A stretch of DNA of 64,000 nucleotides, taken from assembly GCA_946408995.1 (NCBI GenBank), contig CAMJUL010000004.1, forward strand, positions 17,353-81,352, in the 5' to 3' direction. Every line of letters begins with the position of its first letter. The first letter of the stretch is position 1. This DNA comes from an uncultured Clostridia bacterium. GTDB taxonomy: Bacteria > Bacillota > Clostridia > Christensenellales > Aristaeellaceae. The position numbers and the translations under genes are program-made. The notes under the pieces were generated by a model that worked only from the letters and a program-made list of their open reading frames with translations, did no database searches and was not told the origin of the DNA. Positions 1 to 8,043 of the stretch are shown here, in pieces.

Positions 1-576
1 TTGAGGGAGATGCCGGAAAAGGCGCCCCTGACAGGCATCGTCAACGGCCTTGCCTATACCGAGGTCGGCGGCGAAACATTGACGGTGGAATGCCTCGCGA
101 TGCCCGGGACCGGCCAGCTGACGCTGACAGGGAAGCTGGGAGAGGTCATGCAGGAAAGCGCCAGGGCGGCCCTTTCCTATGTGCGCGCCCACGCAAAGGA
201 GTGGGGCGTTCCGGAGGGCTTTGCCAAGGAGACCGATCTCCATGTGCATGTGCCGGAGGGCGCGGTCCCCAAGGACGGGCCTTCCGCCGGCGTGACCCTG
301 CTGTCGGCCATGGTGTCGGCGCTTTCGGGCAGAAAGTGCCGTCAGGACGTGGCCATGACCGGGGAGATCACCCTGCGTGGGCGGGTCCTTCCCATTGGCG
401 GTGTGAAGGAAAAACTGCTGGCGGCTTACCGCGCAGGGATCAGGTGCATCCTTCTGCCCGAGGAAAACCGCAAGGACCTGGAGGACATTCCGCCCTATGT
501 GCTGGATTCCTTTGAGATCCATTACGCCCGGCAGGCGGAGGACGTATTGTCCCTGGTCCTTCTGGAAAAGGAATAA
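1..576 (+). CDS. lon: Lon protease, C-terminal proteolytic domain (5' truncated by window)
   Basis: This is the 3' end of an ATP-dependent Lon protease, which degrades misfolded and regulatory proteins in the cytoplasm. Only about 191 residues of the roughly 780 usual for the family are present, and the frame is open at base 1, so the gene starts upstream. The visible part is the S16 serine–lysine dyad domain. The nucleophile Ser lies in PKDGPSAG (about residue 95 of the visible part) and the lysine in [10 protein letters not shown] (about residue 138). The AAA+ module is outside the window. ysxC follows 36 bp downstream, the common Firmicutes lon–ysxC pairing, probably in one transcript. Confidence 0.95.
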   Translation: MREMPEKAPLTGIVNGLAYTEVGGETLTVECLAMPGTGQLTLTGKLGEVMQESARAALSYVRAHAKEWGVPEGFAKETDLHVHVPEGAVPKDGPSAGVTLLSAMVSALSGRKCRQDVAMTGEITLRGRVLPIGGVKEKLLAAYRAGIRCILLPEENRKDLEDIPPYVLDSFEIHYARQAEDVLSLVLLEKE

Positions 577-612
577 GAGGCCGCAGGACAGGGACCCGGA
601 AAGGAAGAGAGC

Positions 613-1200
613 ATGGAAATCAGAAACGCCCGCTTTGTCACCTCCATGGCCCAGTACCGGGAAACGGAACCGGGCCTGAAGCAGATCGCCCTTTGCGGAC
701 GCAGCAACGTCGGCAAAAGCAGCTTGATCAACTGCGTGACCCGCAGGAGCAAACTGGCCAAAGTGGGCGCGGCCCCCGGGAAGACCCGCCTGATCAATTT
801 TTTTGAGATCAACGGGGAGTTTTATCTGGTGGACCTGCCCGGGTATGGCTACGCCAAGGCCGGCAAGGCGGAAATAGAGCGCTGGGGCGCCATGATGGAA
901 GACTATTTTTCCGCTTCCGGACAGCTCTGCGGGGCGGTCCATGTGGTGGATATCCGTCATGAACCCACTGCTGACGATGTGCAGATGAACGCCTTTCTCC
1001 GTGCCAGGGGCATACCGTTCATCGTCTGCGCGGGGAAATGTGACAAGATCAGCCGCGGCGCCAGAATGAAATACCTGGCCCCGGTCCTGCGCGCACTTCA
1101 GGTGCAGCCCTGGCAGGTGATCTGCTTCTCCAGCGAGACCGGAGACGGAAGGGAAGCGCTCCTGGAGGCGCTGGAGGGTTTCCTGAACCCCGGGACCTGA
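613..1200 (+). CDS. ysxC: Ribosome biogenesis GTP-binding protein YsxC/EngB
   Basis: An essential-type GTPase that acts late in 50S subunit assembly. The 195-residue length is normal. All G motifs are visible: P-loop GRSNVGKS (29–36), the GKTR switch I region (56–59), DLPGYG (74–79), a KCDK form of the G4 base-recognition motif (142–145) and SSETG (173–177). The ATG at 613 follows a GGAAGAG ribosome site. It sits 36 bp after lon. The cysteine in G4 replaces the more usual T/A but keeps the Lys and Asp that read guanine. Confidence 0.95.
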   Translation: MEIRNARFVTSMAQYRETEPGLKQIALCGRSNVGKSSLINCVTRRSKLAKVGAAPGKTRLINFFEINGEFYLVDLPGYGYAKAGKAEIERWGAMMEDYFSASGQLCGAVHVVDIRHEPTADDVQMNAFLRARGIPFIVCAGKCDKISRGARMKYLAPVLRALQVQPWQVICFSSETGDGREALLEALEGFLNPGT

Positions 1201-1282
1201 AGACGGGAGGGGACCGGGCCGACGGGGAGGAGATGGAAACGGCTTCCAGCCTTCCGGCGGGGAAATTTATTGGTTCTGCCTA

Positions 1283-1311
1283 TTGCCTATACAGGAAAAG
1301 CGTTGTATAAT
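1283..1311 (+). promoter_or_regulatory. Sigma-A type promoter upstream of zinc-ribbon gene
   Basis: TTGCCT (1283–1288), a 17-bp spacer and a perfect TATAAT (1306–1311) lie in the 166-bp gap after ysxC. The predicted start near 1318 gives a leader of about 50 nt before the ATG at 1367. It would drive the zinc-ribbon and metallophosphoesterase genes. Confidence 0.75.
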
Positions 1312-1366
1312 GCGCTCACGTCAGGTTGGATAAAACTTCGATGAATGTGACTACGGAGGCGTTGAT

Positions 1367-1765
1367 ATGCGTCTGATCAAGTGCCCGCGCTGTGAACTGA
1401 ACTACATCAATGAGGACGAGGGATTCTGCAAGGTCTGCAAAAGGGAAATGAAGGGCGAAAGCTACCGGGAGGAAACGGAACTGTGCACGGTCTGCAATGA
1501 GCGCCCTGTGATGCCTGGAAAGGACATCTGCTATTTCTGCTACAAGGAGATCCAGTCCTCGGAGGAAAGCACGGACGATACGGAAACGGCGGTCAGCGTA
1601 GACGTAGGCATCGACCCGGTCTCTTCCATGGATGAGATGATCCCGGATGAGGAGAACGACATTCCGGAAGGGGAATACAAGGAAATCGAAAACGAAATGA
1701 GCCTGGACGAAATGGGAGAAGAAGAAGAACTGAATGACGACGGGGACGACGACGGGGAAGATTAA
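1367..1765 (+). CDS. Double zinc-ribbon protein with acidic tail, function unknown
   Basis: A 132-residue protein whose N-terminal 60 residues hold four CxxC knuckles (CPRC 6–9, CKVC 21–24, CTVC 40–43, CYFC 55–58), enough for two structural zinc sites. The remainder is a strongly acidic, probably disordered tail rich in Asp/Glu, ending in a run of Asp and Glu. No catalytic motif is visible. The start is set by GGAGG 7–8 bases before ATG 1367. The stop is 3 bp from the next ATG, so it is co-translated with the metallophosphoesterase. An RNA- or protein-binding adaptor is plausible but unproven. Confidence 0.8.
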   Translation: MRLIKCPRCELNYINEDEGFCKVCKREMKGESYREETELCTVCNERPVMPGKDICYFCYKEIQSSEESTDDTETAVSVDVGIDPVSSMDEMIPDEENDIPEGEYKEIENEMSLDEMGEEEELNDDGDDDGED

Positions 1766-1768
1766 GAC

Positions 1769-2467
1769 ATGAGGCTTTTTGCCATTGCCGACCTTCATCT
1801 CCCGGGCGGAAAGAACAAACCCATGGACGTGTTCGGACGGCATTGGGAGGGGCATTTTGAGAAAATCTGCAATTCCTGGCGGAAAAACGTTTCCCAAGAA
1901 GACACGGTGCTGCTCCCGGGGGACCTGAGCTGGGCCATGCAGATGGACGAGGCCCTGGAGGACCTGAAAAGCATCGGCGCGCTTCCGGGAAGGAAGATCC
2001 TTCTTCGGGGGAACCACGATTATTGGTGGGGCAGCATCGGAAGACTGCGCGCCCTGCTTCCGGAAGGCATGTACGCTCTCCAGAACGATGCCCTTCAGCT
2101 GGGGGATCTCACCTTCGCCGGGTCCAGAGGCTGGACCCACCCGGAGGGAGGAAACGAGGAGGACCGGAAAATCTACGACCGGGAGCTGATCCGGCTCAAA
2201 ATGTCCCTGGACCGGGCGAAAGCCCTGGGCGGGCGGCTGGTGGTGATGACCCATTATCCGCCTCTGGACGAAAAGCATCATGACACCCCCGTTTCCCTTT
2301 TGATCCGTCAATATGGACCGACGGACGTGGTTTACGGCCATCTCCATGGCGCTTCCCTCCGCTCTGCCTTTAACGGGGAGAAGGACGGTATCCGCTATCA
2401 CTGTGTTTCCTGCGACGGACTGGGCTTTGCCGTCAAGGAGATCCCGCCGTCCTCAGATGGATTTTGA
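1769..2467 (+). CDS. Calcineurin-like metallophosphoesterase
   Basis: A 232-residue cytoplasmic phosphoesterase of the two-metal calcineurin superfamily. The metal ligands are all present: DLH (8–10), GDLSW (51–55), GNHDYWW (81–87), a His in MTHYP and GHLHG near residue 195. The substrate cannot be read from sequence; relatives hydrolyse cyclic nucleotides, nucleotidyl or phosphoprotein substrates. It begins 3 bp after the zinc-ribbon gene and is followed by a terminator, so the two form a bicistron. Confidence 0.88.
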   Translation: MRLFAIADLHLPGGKNKPMDVFGRHWEGHFEKICNSWRKNVSQEDTVLLPGDLSWAMQMDEALEDLKSIGALPGRKILLRGNHDYWWGSIGRLRALLPEGMYALQNDALQLGDLTFAGSRGWTHPEGGNEEDRKIYDRELIRLKMSLDRAKALGGRLVVMTHYPPLDEKHHDTPVSLLIRQYGPTDVVYGHLHGASLRSAFNGEKDGIRYHCVSCDGLGFAVKEIPPSSDGF

Positions 2468-2487
2468 TTGCTGCCCGTGACGGCGCC

Positions 2488-2521
2488 GCCGCTTCCCTGA
2501 AAGGGGAGCGGCCTTCTTTAT
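2488..2521 (+). terminator. Rho-independent terminator after metallophosphoesterase
   Basis: GCCGCTTCCC (2488–2497) pairs with GGGGAGCGGC (2503–2512) around a short loop, with one weak pair, and is followed by a T-rich tract. It closes the zinc-ribbon/phosphoesterase operon before the AT-rich mraZ promoter region. Confidence 0.8.
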
Positions 2522-2754
2522 TTTTGGGTCCCTGGAGGAGATTTCCGGAAAATAACGAAATGTTAATTTATCGGCAAAAAACCGTAATATTTTTTTCATA
2601 AAAACAACAATTTGAAAAGGAACCTTGGGTACACCGAAAAGCATGTCCGCAATATATGGGGATGATTGGAGAAAAGAAGAAATATGCTTGCAAATTTATT
2701 ACAAAAATATTAAAATTAGATTTCAACAAATCAAAAAGTCGGTTAAAATCCTTC

Positions 2755-2815
2755 TTGTCAAACCAAAAGAAGTGGTATAAAATGCAGATATAGGCCACAA
2801 AGTGGCGAACAGTGG
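2755..2815 (+). promoter_or_regulatory. mraZ promoter with candidate MraZ operator repeats
   Basis: The 369-bp gap 2468–2836 is markedly AT-rich and holds no gene. TTGTCA (2755–2760), 17 bp, then TAAAAT (2778–2783) form a promoter. Three AGTGG elements start at 2771, 2801 and 2811, in each case after a purine-rich step, so they fall on one helical face (30- and 10-bp steps). Known MraZ operators are short G/T-rich repeats (TGGGN or AAAGTGK) at about 10-bp spacing, so autoregulation of the cluster by MraZ is a reasonable inference. Confidence 0.65.
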
Positions 2816-2836
2816 TGGAAGAGGGATGAGACAAGG

Positions 2837-3370
2837 ATGAAGGAGAACCGTGAAGCCCCGGGAAACGGCAGCGCGCAGGACCAAACGGTTTCCGGATCCC
2901 CTGACACGCCGGACCTGGACTTGGGCTTTACAGGAAAATACACCCACGGTCTGGACACGAAAGGGCGGCTGATCGTCCCCGTCTCGTTCCGGGAGGCACT
3001 GGGAAGTAAGTTCGCGGTGTGCCCGTCGCCCGATTTTCGCAAGATCGCCGTCTATCCGATACAGGCCTGGCTGGAAAGGCGGAACGAGTATGTGGCCCTG
3101 TGCCGCAAGGACGTCAAGGTCCGCAGGATCCTGGATATGTTTACCAAGTATTCCTATGTGGACAGCGAAATGGACGGCCAGGGAAGGCTGCTGCTTCCCG
3201 CGGCGCTGAGGCAGAAGATGCTGGGCGATGCTCGGGAAGTGGACGTCAACGGCGCCTATGATCACATCGTGGTGCAGGATGCCCGGATCTCCGAGCAGGA
3301 GGACGCGTCCTTTGAAGCGGATTTTCCGGACGTTTACGCCTTTGTTTCCCAGGTGCAGCGGGAACAGTAA
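2837..3370 (+). CDS. mraZ: Transcriptional regulator MraZ with N-terminal extension
   Basis: Ring-forming DNA-binding regulator at the head of division/cell-wall clusters. Two SpoVT-AbrB-like halves each carry the DxxGR signature: DTKGR (40–44) and DGQGR (113–117). The protein is 177 residues, against about 143 usually, because some 30 polar residues precede the normal first strand (FTGKYTHGLD). The only in-frame start consistent with a ribosome site is ATG 2837, since an upstream ATG at 2826 hits a stop at once. The extension is probably disordered. The gene is followed directly by an ftsL-like gene; the usual rsmH neighbour is absent. Confidence 0.93.
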   Translation: MKENREAPGNGSAQDQTVSGSPDTPDLDLGFTGKYTHGLDTKGRLIVPVSFREALGSKFAVCPSPDFRKIAVYPIQAWLERRNEYVALCRKDVKVRRILDMFTKYSYVDSEMDGQGRLLLPAALRQKMLGDAREVDVNGAYDHIVVQDARISEQEDASFEADFPDVYAFVSQVQREQ

Positions 3371-3403
3371 CCGGTTGACGATAGAAGAAGGGAGGGATTG
3401 AAC

Positions 3404-3949
3404 GTGAACATCAAAACCGGCCGTTACGCGTCGGTTGGTCTGGTCACGGCATCCAGCGGTTCAAGATTCGGCGTAAGGGACAATGTAAGCCTGCCGGACG
3501 CGGACGCGGGAACCGAATTGGAGTCCTGCTTCAGGGCGGATCCCTCCAGGGTAGAGAGCAGGAAGGCGGAACCGAAAAAGATCTCCCTGAAGGCGGCCAT
3601 TTCGGTGATCACGGTGGCCGTGCTGCTTGGCATCGTGGCCGTATCCAACAGCATTGGCGAATACAACCGGACCGCGGAAAAGCTGGAGGACCTTTACAGG
3701 AGCATGAACCAGACCCGTCAGGACAACATTGTCCTGTCCGGCCAGGTGGCGTCGGCCAGGGAACTGACCCGTATCGGCTATATCGCGGTGACCGAGCTGG
3801 GCATGGTGGCGTCGGACGAAACCAACACCGTGGTGATGTATATGCCCGAGGTGGAAAAATACGCTGCGGCGCCCGGAGACGGGCCGGCGGAGACAAAGGC
3901 GGAGAGCACCAGGATGCCAACGCAGTCCGGTGTCCGTGCAGAGAGGTAG
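3404..3949 (+). CDS. ftsL: FtsL/DivIC-like septum formation protein
   Basis: A 181-residue bitopic membrane protein matching FtsL by topology and position. It has a roughly 64-residue cytoplasmic N-terminus, one membrane segment (about 65–82), then an extracytoplasmic coiled coil (about 84–120) and a short globular end. FtsL links DivIB and DivIC at the septum. GTG 3404 is preferred over TTG 3398 because GGGAGGG ends too close to the TTG but sits 7–8 bases before the GTG. FtsL sequences are poorly conserved, so the name rests on architecture and context between mraZ and murE. Confidence 0.75.
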   Translation: MNIKTGRYASVGLVTASSGSRFGVRDNVSLPDADAGTELESCFRADPSRVESRKAEPKKISLKAAISVITVAVLLGIVAVSNSIGEYNRTAEKLEDLYRSMNQTRQDNIVLSGQVASARELTRIGYIAVTELGMVASDETNTVVMYMPEVEKYAAAPGDGPAETKAESTRMPTQSGVRAER

Positions 3950-4009
3950 CTTCGGGCAGGAAAAGGAAAGGAAGATCCGGCCGGCGGCAGCAGCCGGCCT
4001 GTGCCTGAA

Positions 4010-4042
4010 GGGGTCCGGGGGATCGCAGCCCGGCCCCCCTTT
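4010..4042 (+). terminator. Possible weak terminator/attenuator before murE
   Basis: GGGGTCCGGG (4010–4019) and CCCGGCCCCC (4029–4038) can pair with one mismatch and are followed by only TTT. The poor T-run makes this more likely an attenuating hairpin than a full stop. Confidence 0.35.
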
Positions 4043-4084
4043 CCGGCTTTCCCGTCAGATTAAAAACGTTTGAAAGGCGAAACT

Positions 4085-5542
4085 ATGCGACTTTCGGAAT
4101 TGTGCCGCCTGTGTCCGGACGAAGTCCTTTCGGTCCGGGGAGACGCTGAATTGGAAAACCTGAGCATGGATTCCCGGAAAAAAAGTCCGGGTTCCCTGTT
4201 TTTCTGCATTTCCGGGGCGAACTATGATTCCCACCGGTTCGCATCCCAGGCGGTGTCTAACGGCGCGGCGGCCCTGGCAGTGGAAAAATGGCTGGAGGAG
4301 GACGTGCCGCAGGTGCTGGTCCGCAATGGCAGACAGGCCATGACGGCCATGTCGGCCGCCTTTTTCGGCTGGCCGGCCAGGCAATTGAAGATGCTTGGCA
4401 TCACTGGCACCAAGGGAAAGACCACGACCAGCTATCTGGTGAAGGCCATCATGGAGAAGGCCGGCTTCCGCTGCGGCCTGATCGGCACCACGGGCAACAT
4501 GATCGGGGACCGGTACCTGAAAAGCGAGTTTACCACGCCGGAGCCCATCGACCTCCACAGGACCCTCAGGCAGATGGTGGATGAAAAGGTGGACTGCGTC
4601 AGCATGGAGGTGTCCGCCCACGCGCTGGCCATGGGAAGGCTCAAAGGGGTCCAGTTCGAGGCGGGCTGCTATACCAATCTTTCCCAGGACCATTTGGACC
4701 TGTTTGGAACGATGGAAAACTACTTCCAGTGCAAAAAAAGCTTTTTTGCCCCGGAATGGATCCACAACGCCGCCATCAACGCCGACGACGAAAGAAGCGA
4801 ACGCATCCGGCAGGGCCTGAAGGTTCCCTTCATGACCTATGGCATCGCGGCCAACGCGGACCTGTACGCCAGGGATATCGAGATCACCGAAAACGGGGTC
4901 AGCTTCATCCTGGCGCTCTCCGGGCTCAAGGAGTTCCCCGTTCATCTCAAGCTGACAGGCATGTTCAACGTGTACAACGCTTTGGCGGCCGCCTCCATGG
5001 GCATGATCATGGGCGTTCATCCGCAGGTGATCTGCCAGGCGCTGGAGAGCGTGCAGGCGGTGCCCGGCCGGGCTGAAATGCTTGAAACCGATACCCCCTA
5101 CAAGGTCATCCTGGATTATTCCCATTCGCCGGATGCCCTGGAGAACATTCTGACCACCGTAAGGGAATTCTGCCGCGGCAGGGTGATCTGCGTCTTTGGC
5201 TGTGGCGGGGACAGGGACCGTCTCAAGCGGCCGCTGATGGGGGAGATCAGCGGAAAGCTGGCGGATTTGAGCATCCTGACCAGCGACAACCCGAGGACCG
5301 AGGATCCTTTTGAGATCCTGGCCGCCATCGAAGAGGGGATCAGGAAAACCAACGGGGAATACAGGGTGATCGAAAACCGCAGGGAAGCGATCCGGTACGC
5401 GCTGGAGAACGCCGGGGAAGGCGACCTGATCATTCTCGCCGGAAAGGGCCATGAGACGTATCAGGAGATCATGGGGGTCAAGCGACCGTTCAACGAGAAA
5501 ACGGTGGTCCAGCAGCTGCTTTCCCAGATGCAGAACAAATAA
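4085..5542 (+). CDS. murE: UDP-MurNAc-tripeptide synthetase MurE (meso-DAP type)
   Basis: Cytoplasmic Mur ligase adding the third stem-peptide residue to UDP-MurNAc-L-Ala-D-Glu. 485 residues. The ATP P-loop is GTKGKTTT (108–115). The amino-acid selectivity loop reads DNPR (401–404), the signature of meso-diaminopimelate enzymes; lysine enzymes have a different motif. ATG 4085 is chosen over TTG 4070 because GAAAGG lies 7 bases before it. In the pruned cluster it follows ftsL and precedes murD. Confidence 0.95.
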   Translation: MRLSELCRLCPDEVLSVRGDAELENLSMDSRKKSPGSLFFCISGANYDSHRFASQAVSNGAAALAVEKWLEEDVPQVLVRNGRQAMTAMSAAFFGWPARQLKMLGITGTKGKTTTSYLVKAIMEKAGFRCGLIGTTGNMIGDRYLKSEFTTPEPIDLHRTLRQMVDEKVDCVSMEVSAHALAMGRLKGVQFEAGCYTNLSQDHLDLFGTMENYFQCKKSFFAPEWIHNAAINADDERSERIRQGLKVPFMTYGIAANADLYARDIEITENGVSFILALSGLKEFPVHLKLTGMFNVYNALAAASMGMIMGVHPQVICQALESVQAVPGRAEMLETDTPYKVILDYSHSPDALENILTTVREFCRGRVICVFGCGGDRDRLKRPLMGEISGKLADLSILTSDNPRTEDPFEILAAIEEGIRKTNGEYRVIENRREAIRYALENAGEGDLIILAGKGHETYQEIMGVKRPFNEKTVVQQLLSQMQNK

Positions 5543-5623
5543 GGCGGGTCCGCCCCCTGAAAGCGGCGGGCCTTGTGCCGCCCGCCGGGCAGGGCCTTCC
5601 CTTCCCGGATGCGGGAAGGATTG

Positions 5624-5647
5624 CGCGGCGGGTTTCCGCCGCGTTTT
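5624..5647 (+). terminator. Perfect hairpin with T-run between murE and murD
   Basis: CGCGGCGG (5624–5631), loop GTTT, CCGCCGCG (5636–5643) and TTTT lie 35 bp before the murD start in a 139-bp gap. It is either a partial terminator setting murE/murD stoichiometry or the end of the upstream transcript; no clear promoter was seen between it and murD. Confidence 0.65.
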
Positions 5648-5681
5648 GATTGAAAAAGATCGCTTACGGGAGGATAAAAGC

Positions 5682-7079
5682 GTGGAACTGAAAGAGAGAG
5701 AGAGGATCCTTGAAAAGGGAAGCGCCTTTGCGGGCAAGTCTGTTCTGGTGGTGGGCATGGCAAGAAGCGGCGTTGCGGCGGCAAGGCTGGCGAGGGCTGT
5801 GGGCGCCCGGGTGACGGTGAGCGACACCAAGGAGGCCGCCCTTCTTGAGGAAGCCCTGCTCCCCCTGAGGGAGGGGGACTATGCCATGGCCCTCGGGCAG
5901 GACGGATGCGGCGCGCTGGCGGGACAGGACTACGTCATCCTCAGCCCCGGGGTGCCCCAGGACGCTCCTGTGGTCCTGAAGGCCCGCAGGGAAAAGATCC
6001 CGGTACTGGGGGAAATGGAATTCGCCTCCAGACTCTGCCCGTGTCCTTATACGGCGGTGACCGGCACCAACGGGAAAACCACCACCGTGACCCTTTTGGG
6101 GGAAATGTTCCGCGCCCAGGGCATCGCTTCTTCTGTCTGCGGGAACATCGGCTATCCGATGGCGGCTGCCTGCGCCGAGGCGTCCCGGGAGGACATCCTG
6201 ACGGTGGAGGTCTCTTCCTTCCAGCTGGAGACCACTTCCCGGTTTCATCCGAGGGCGGCCGCGGTGCTGAACGTGACGGAGGACCATCTGAACCGTCACG
6301 GGACCATGGCGGTCTATACGGGGCTGAAGAAGCACATCTTTGATGCCATGGATGCCTCCGACACGGCGGTGCTCAACCGGGAAGACCCGCTGACCTTTGC
6401 CATGGCGGAAGACCTCCGGCCCCACGTTCTCTTCTTTTCCTCGGCCCGGGAGGTGGAGGAAGGGGTCTTCGCGCGGGACGGCAAGGTCATCGTCCGCATG
6501 GGTGGACGGGAAAAAGAGCTGCTTCCGGCAGAGGAGATCTACATTCCGGGCCGGCACAACCTTGAAAACGCCATGGCGGCCGCTGCCCTGGCCCTCTCCA
6601 TGGGGGTGGACGAGGAAGCGGTGCGCAAGACCCTGAGGACCTTCAGGGGGGTGGAGCACCGCATCGAATTTGTCCGGGAGAAGGACGGCATCCGCTATAT
6701 CAATGACAGCAAGGGGACCAACTGCGATTCCACGGAGAAGGCCATCGACGCGATGACCCTTCCAACGGTGCTGATCCTGGGCGGGTATGACAAGCACGTT
6801 TCCTTTGACCGGCTGTCCGAAAAGATCCGCAGGAATCCCTATATCCGTCACTGCGTGCTTCTTGGCGCTACGGCCTCCAAAATCAGGGAGAGCCTGCTTA
6901 GGGCCGGGTTTGAGGACTACACGGAGGCCGAGTCCCTCAGGGACGCGGTGGAAAAGGCCCGGGACGCGGCAGGCGAAGGCTGGAACGTGCTTCTTTCCCC
7001 GGCCTGCGCTTCGTTTGACATGTTCTCCTGCTTTGAGGAACGCGGAACCCTTTTCAAGCAGATCGTCAACGGACTGTAA
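5682..7079 (+). CDS. murD: UDP-MurNAc-L-alanine:D-glutamate ligase MurD
   Basis: Mur ligase adding D-Glu to UDP-MurNAc-L-Ala. 465 residues. An N-terminal Rossmann-like domain opens with GMARSG, the ATPase P-loop is GTNGKTTT (128–135), and the C-terminal domain includes NDSKGTN and the LILGGYDK segment typical of MurD. The frame is open back to 5451, but GTG 5682 has GGGAGG 8 bases upstream and gives the family length. It ends 35 bp before divIB. Confidence 0.94.
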   Translation: MELKERERILEKGSAFAGKSVLVVGMARSGVAAARLARAVGARVTVSDTKEAALLEEALLPLREGDYAMALGQDGCGALAGQDYVILSPGVPQDAPVVLKARREKIPVLGEMEFASRLCPCPYTAVTGTNGKTTTVTLLGEMFRAQGIASSVCGNIGYPMAAACAEASREDILTVEVSSFQLETTSRFHPRAAAVLNVTEDHLNRHGTMAVYTGLKKHIFDAMDASDTAVLNREDPLTFAMAEDLRPHVLFFSSAREVEEGVFARDGKVIVRMGGREKELLPAEEIYIPGRHNLENAMAAAALALSMGVDEEAVRKTLRTFRGVEHRIEFVREKDGIRYINDSKGTNCDSTEKAIDAMTLPTVLILGGYDKHVSFDRLSEKIRRNPYIRHCVLLGATASKIRESLLRAGFEDYTEAESLRDAVEKARDAAGEGWNVLLSPACASFDMFSCFEERGTLFKQIVNGL

Positions 7080-7114
7080 ATCAACCTTTGAGGAGCTGGA
7101 AGGGAGGCAGGTCC

Positions 7115-7864
7115 GTGGTTTACCGGAAAAAAGCGAAAAACGGGTCCCCGTGGATCTGGGCGGCGCTGACCGTGCTCCTGATGGCGGCGCTGGCCGTCAT
7201 CCTGAACGAAACGGTCTTTCGCATCCGGCAGGTAGAGGTGGAGGGGCTCAAAACCATTTCCGCCCGGGAGGTGCTGGCCCAATGCGGCCTTGAGAACGGG
7301 ATCAGTTATTTTTCCGTCCGTGAGGAGGAGATCCGGGACGGCATCAACCGGAACCGGTACCTGGTGTATGAGGGAATGGAAAAAACCTTCCCCGACCGTC
7401 TGACCCTCCATGTCCGGGAGAGGGAAAAGCTGGCGTGCGTCAACGTGCACAATGCCTGGTACCTGATGGACGAGAACGCTTTCGTCCTGGAAAAATGCGG
7501 AGATGAAAAAGAGACCTCGGGCTGCATCCGGGTGGCGGGCCTCAATACCCGGGAGGCGAAGCCGGGGCAGGTGATTTCCTATACAAATCAGCTGCAGATG
7601 TCTGCCTGCACCGCCGTCCTGAAGGAACTGAAGGTCCAATCTGCCCTGGATGCTTTTTCCGAGGTCAACGTGGCGGACCCGTCGGATGTGTACCTGACCA
7701 GCGTTTCCGGGTTCGTCATCAGCCTTGGAAAGCCCGAGGAGCTTCGGGCAAAGCTTCTGACCGCGCGCGGCGTGCTGGAATACATGGATCTTTATCACAT
7801 GCAGACAGGCATCCTGGACGCGACCGTGCCCGGGTATGCGACTTATACGCCGGGGAACAACTGA
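7115..7864 (+). CDS. ftsQ: Cell division protein FtsQ/DivIB
   Basis: A 249-residue bitopic division protein: short basic cytoplasmic tail, one membrane segment (about 12–30), a POTRA domain starting FRIRQVEVEG (about 35–105) and a beta domain. It helps assemble the FtsQLB (DivIB–DivIC–FtsL) complex that activates septal synthesis. GTG 7115 is preferred to TTG 7088 because GGAAGGGAGG precedes it at correct spacing. Transcription probably continues from murD; a separate promoter for ftsA follows. Confidence 0.88.
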   Translation: MVYRKKAKNGSPWIWAALTVLLMAALAVILNETVFRIRQVEVEGLKTISAREVLAQCGLENGISYFSVREEEIRDGINRNRYLVYEGMEKTFPDRLTLHVREREKLACVNVHNAWYLMDENAFVLEKCGDEKETSGCIRVAGLNTREAKPGQVISYTNQLQMSACTAVLKELKVQSALDAFSEVNVADPSDVYLTSVSGFVISLGKPEELRAKLLTARGVLEYMDLYHMQTGILDATVPGYATYTPGNN

Positions 7865-7921
7865 CCCCGGGCGGAGAGAAGGGAATTTATTTCCAAATCC
7901 ATATTTTTTTGTTCCAAAGTC

Positions 7922-7950
7922 TTGTCAAATTATCACAAAACAGTTACAAT
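7922..7950 (+). promoter_or_regulatory. Sigma-A promoter for ftsA–ftsZ
   Basis: TTGTCA (7922–7927), 17 bp, TACAAT (7945–7950) in the AT-rich 179-bp gap after ftsQ. The leader is about 85 nt before GTG 8044. It allows ftsAZ to be expressed independently of the Mur genes. Confidence 0.8.
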
Positions 7951-8043
7951 AAGATGAATGCGTGGATAAGGTCTGTTTTTTGCGTACTTATAACAGGTGA
8001 CAGGCCTTTGTCCGGTATCCATTGAAGCAGGGGTGAGAGAACC

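Noticed and set aside
5451..5681. A longer MurD starting at 5451
   Set aside because: This stretch overlaps murE and contains the hairpin; GTG 5682 has a proper ribosome site and gives the family length.
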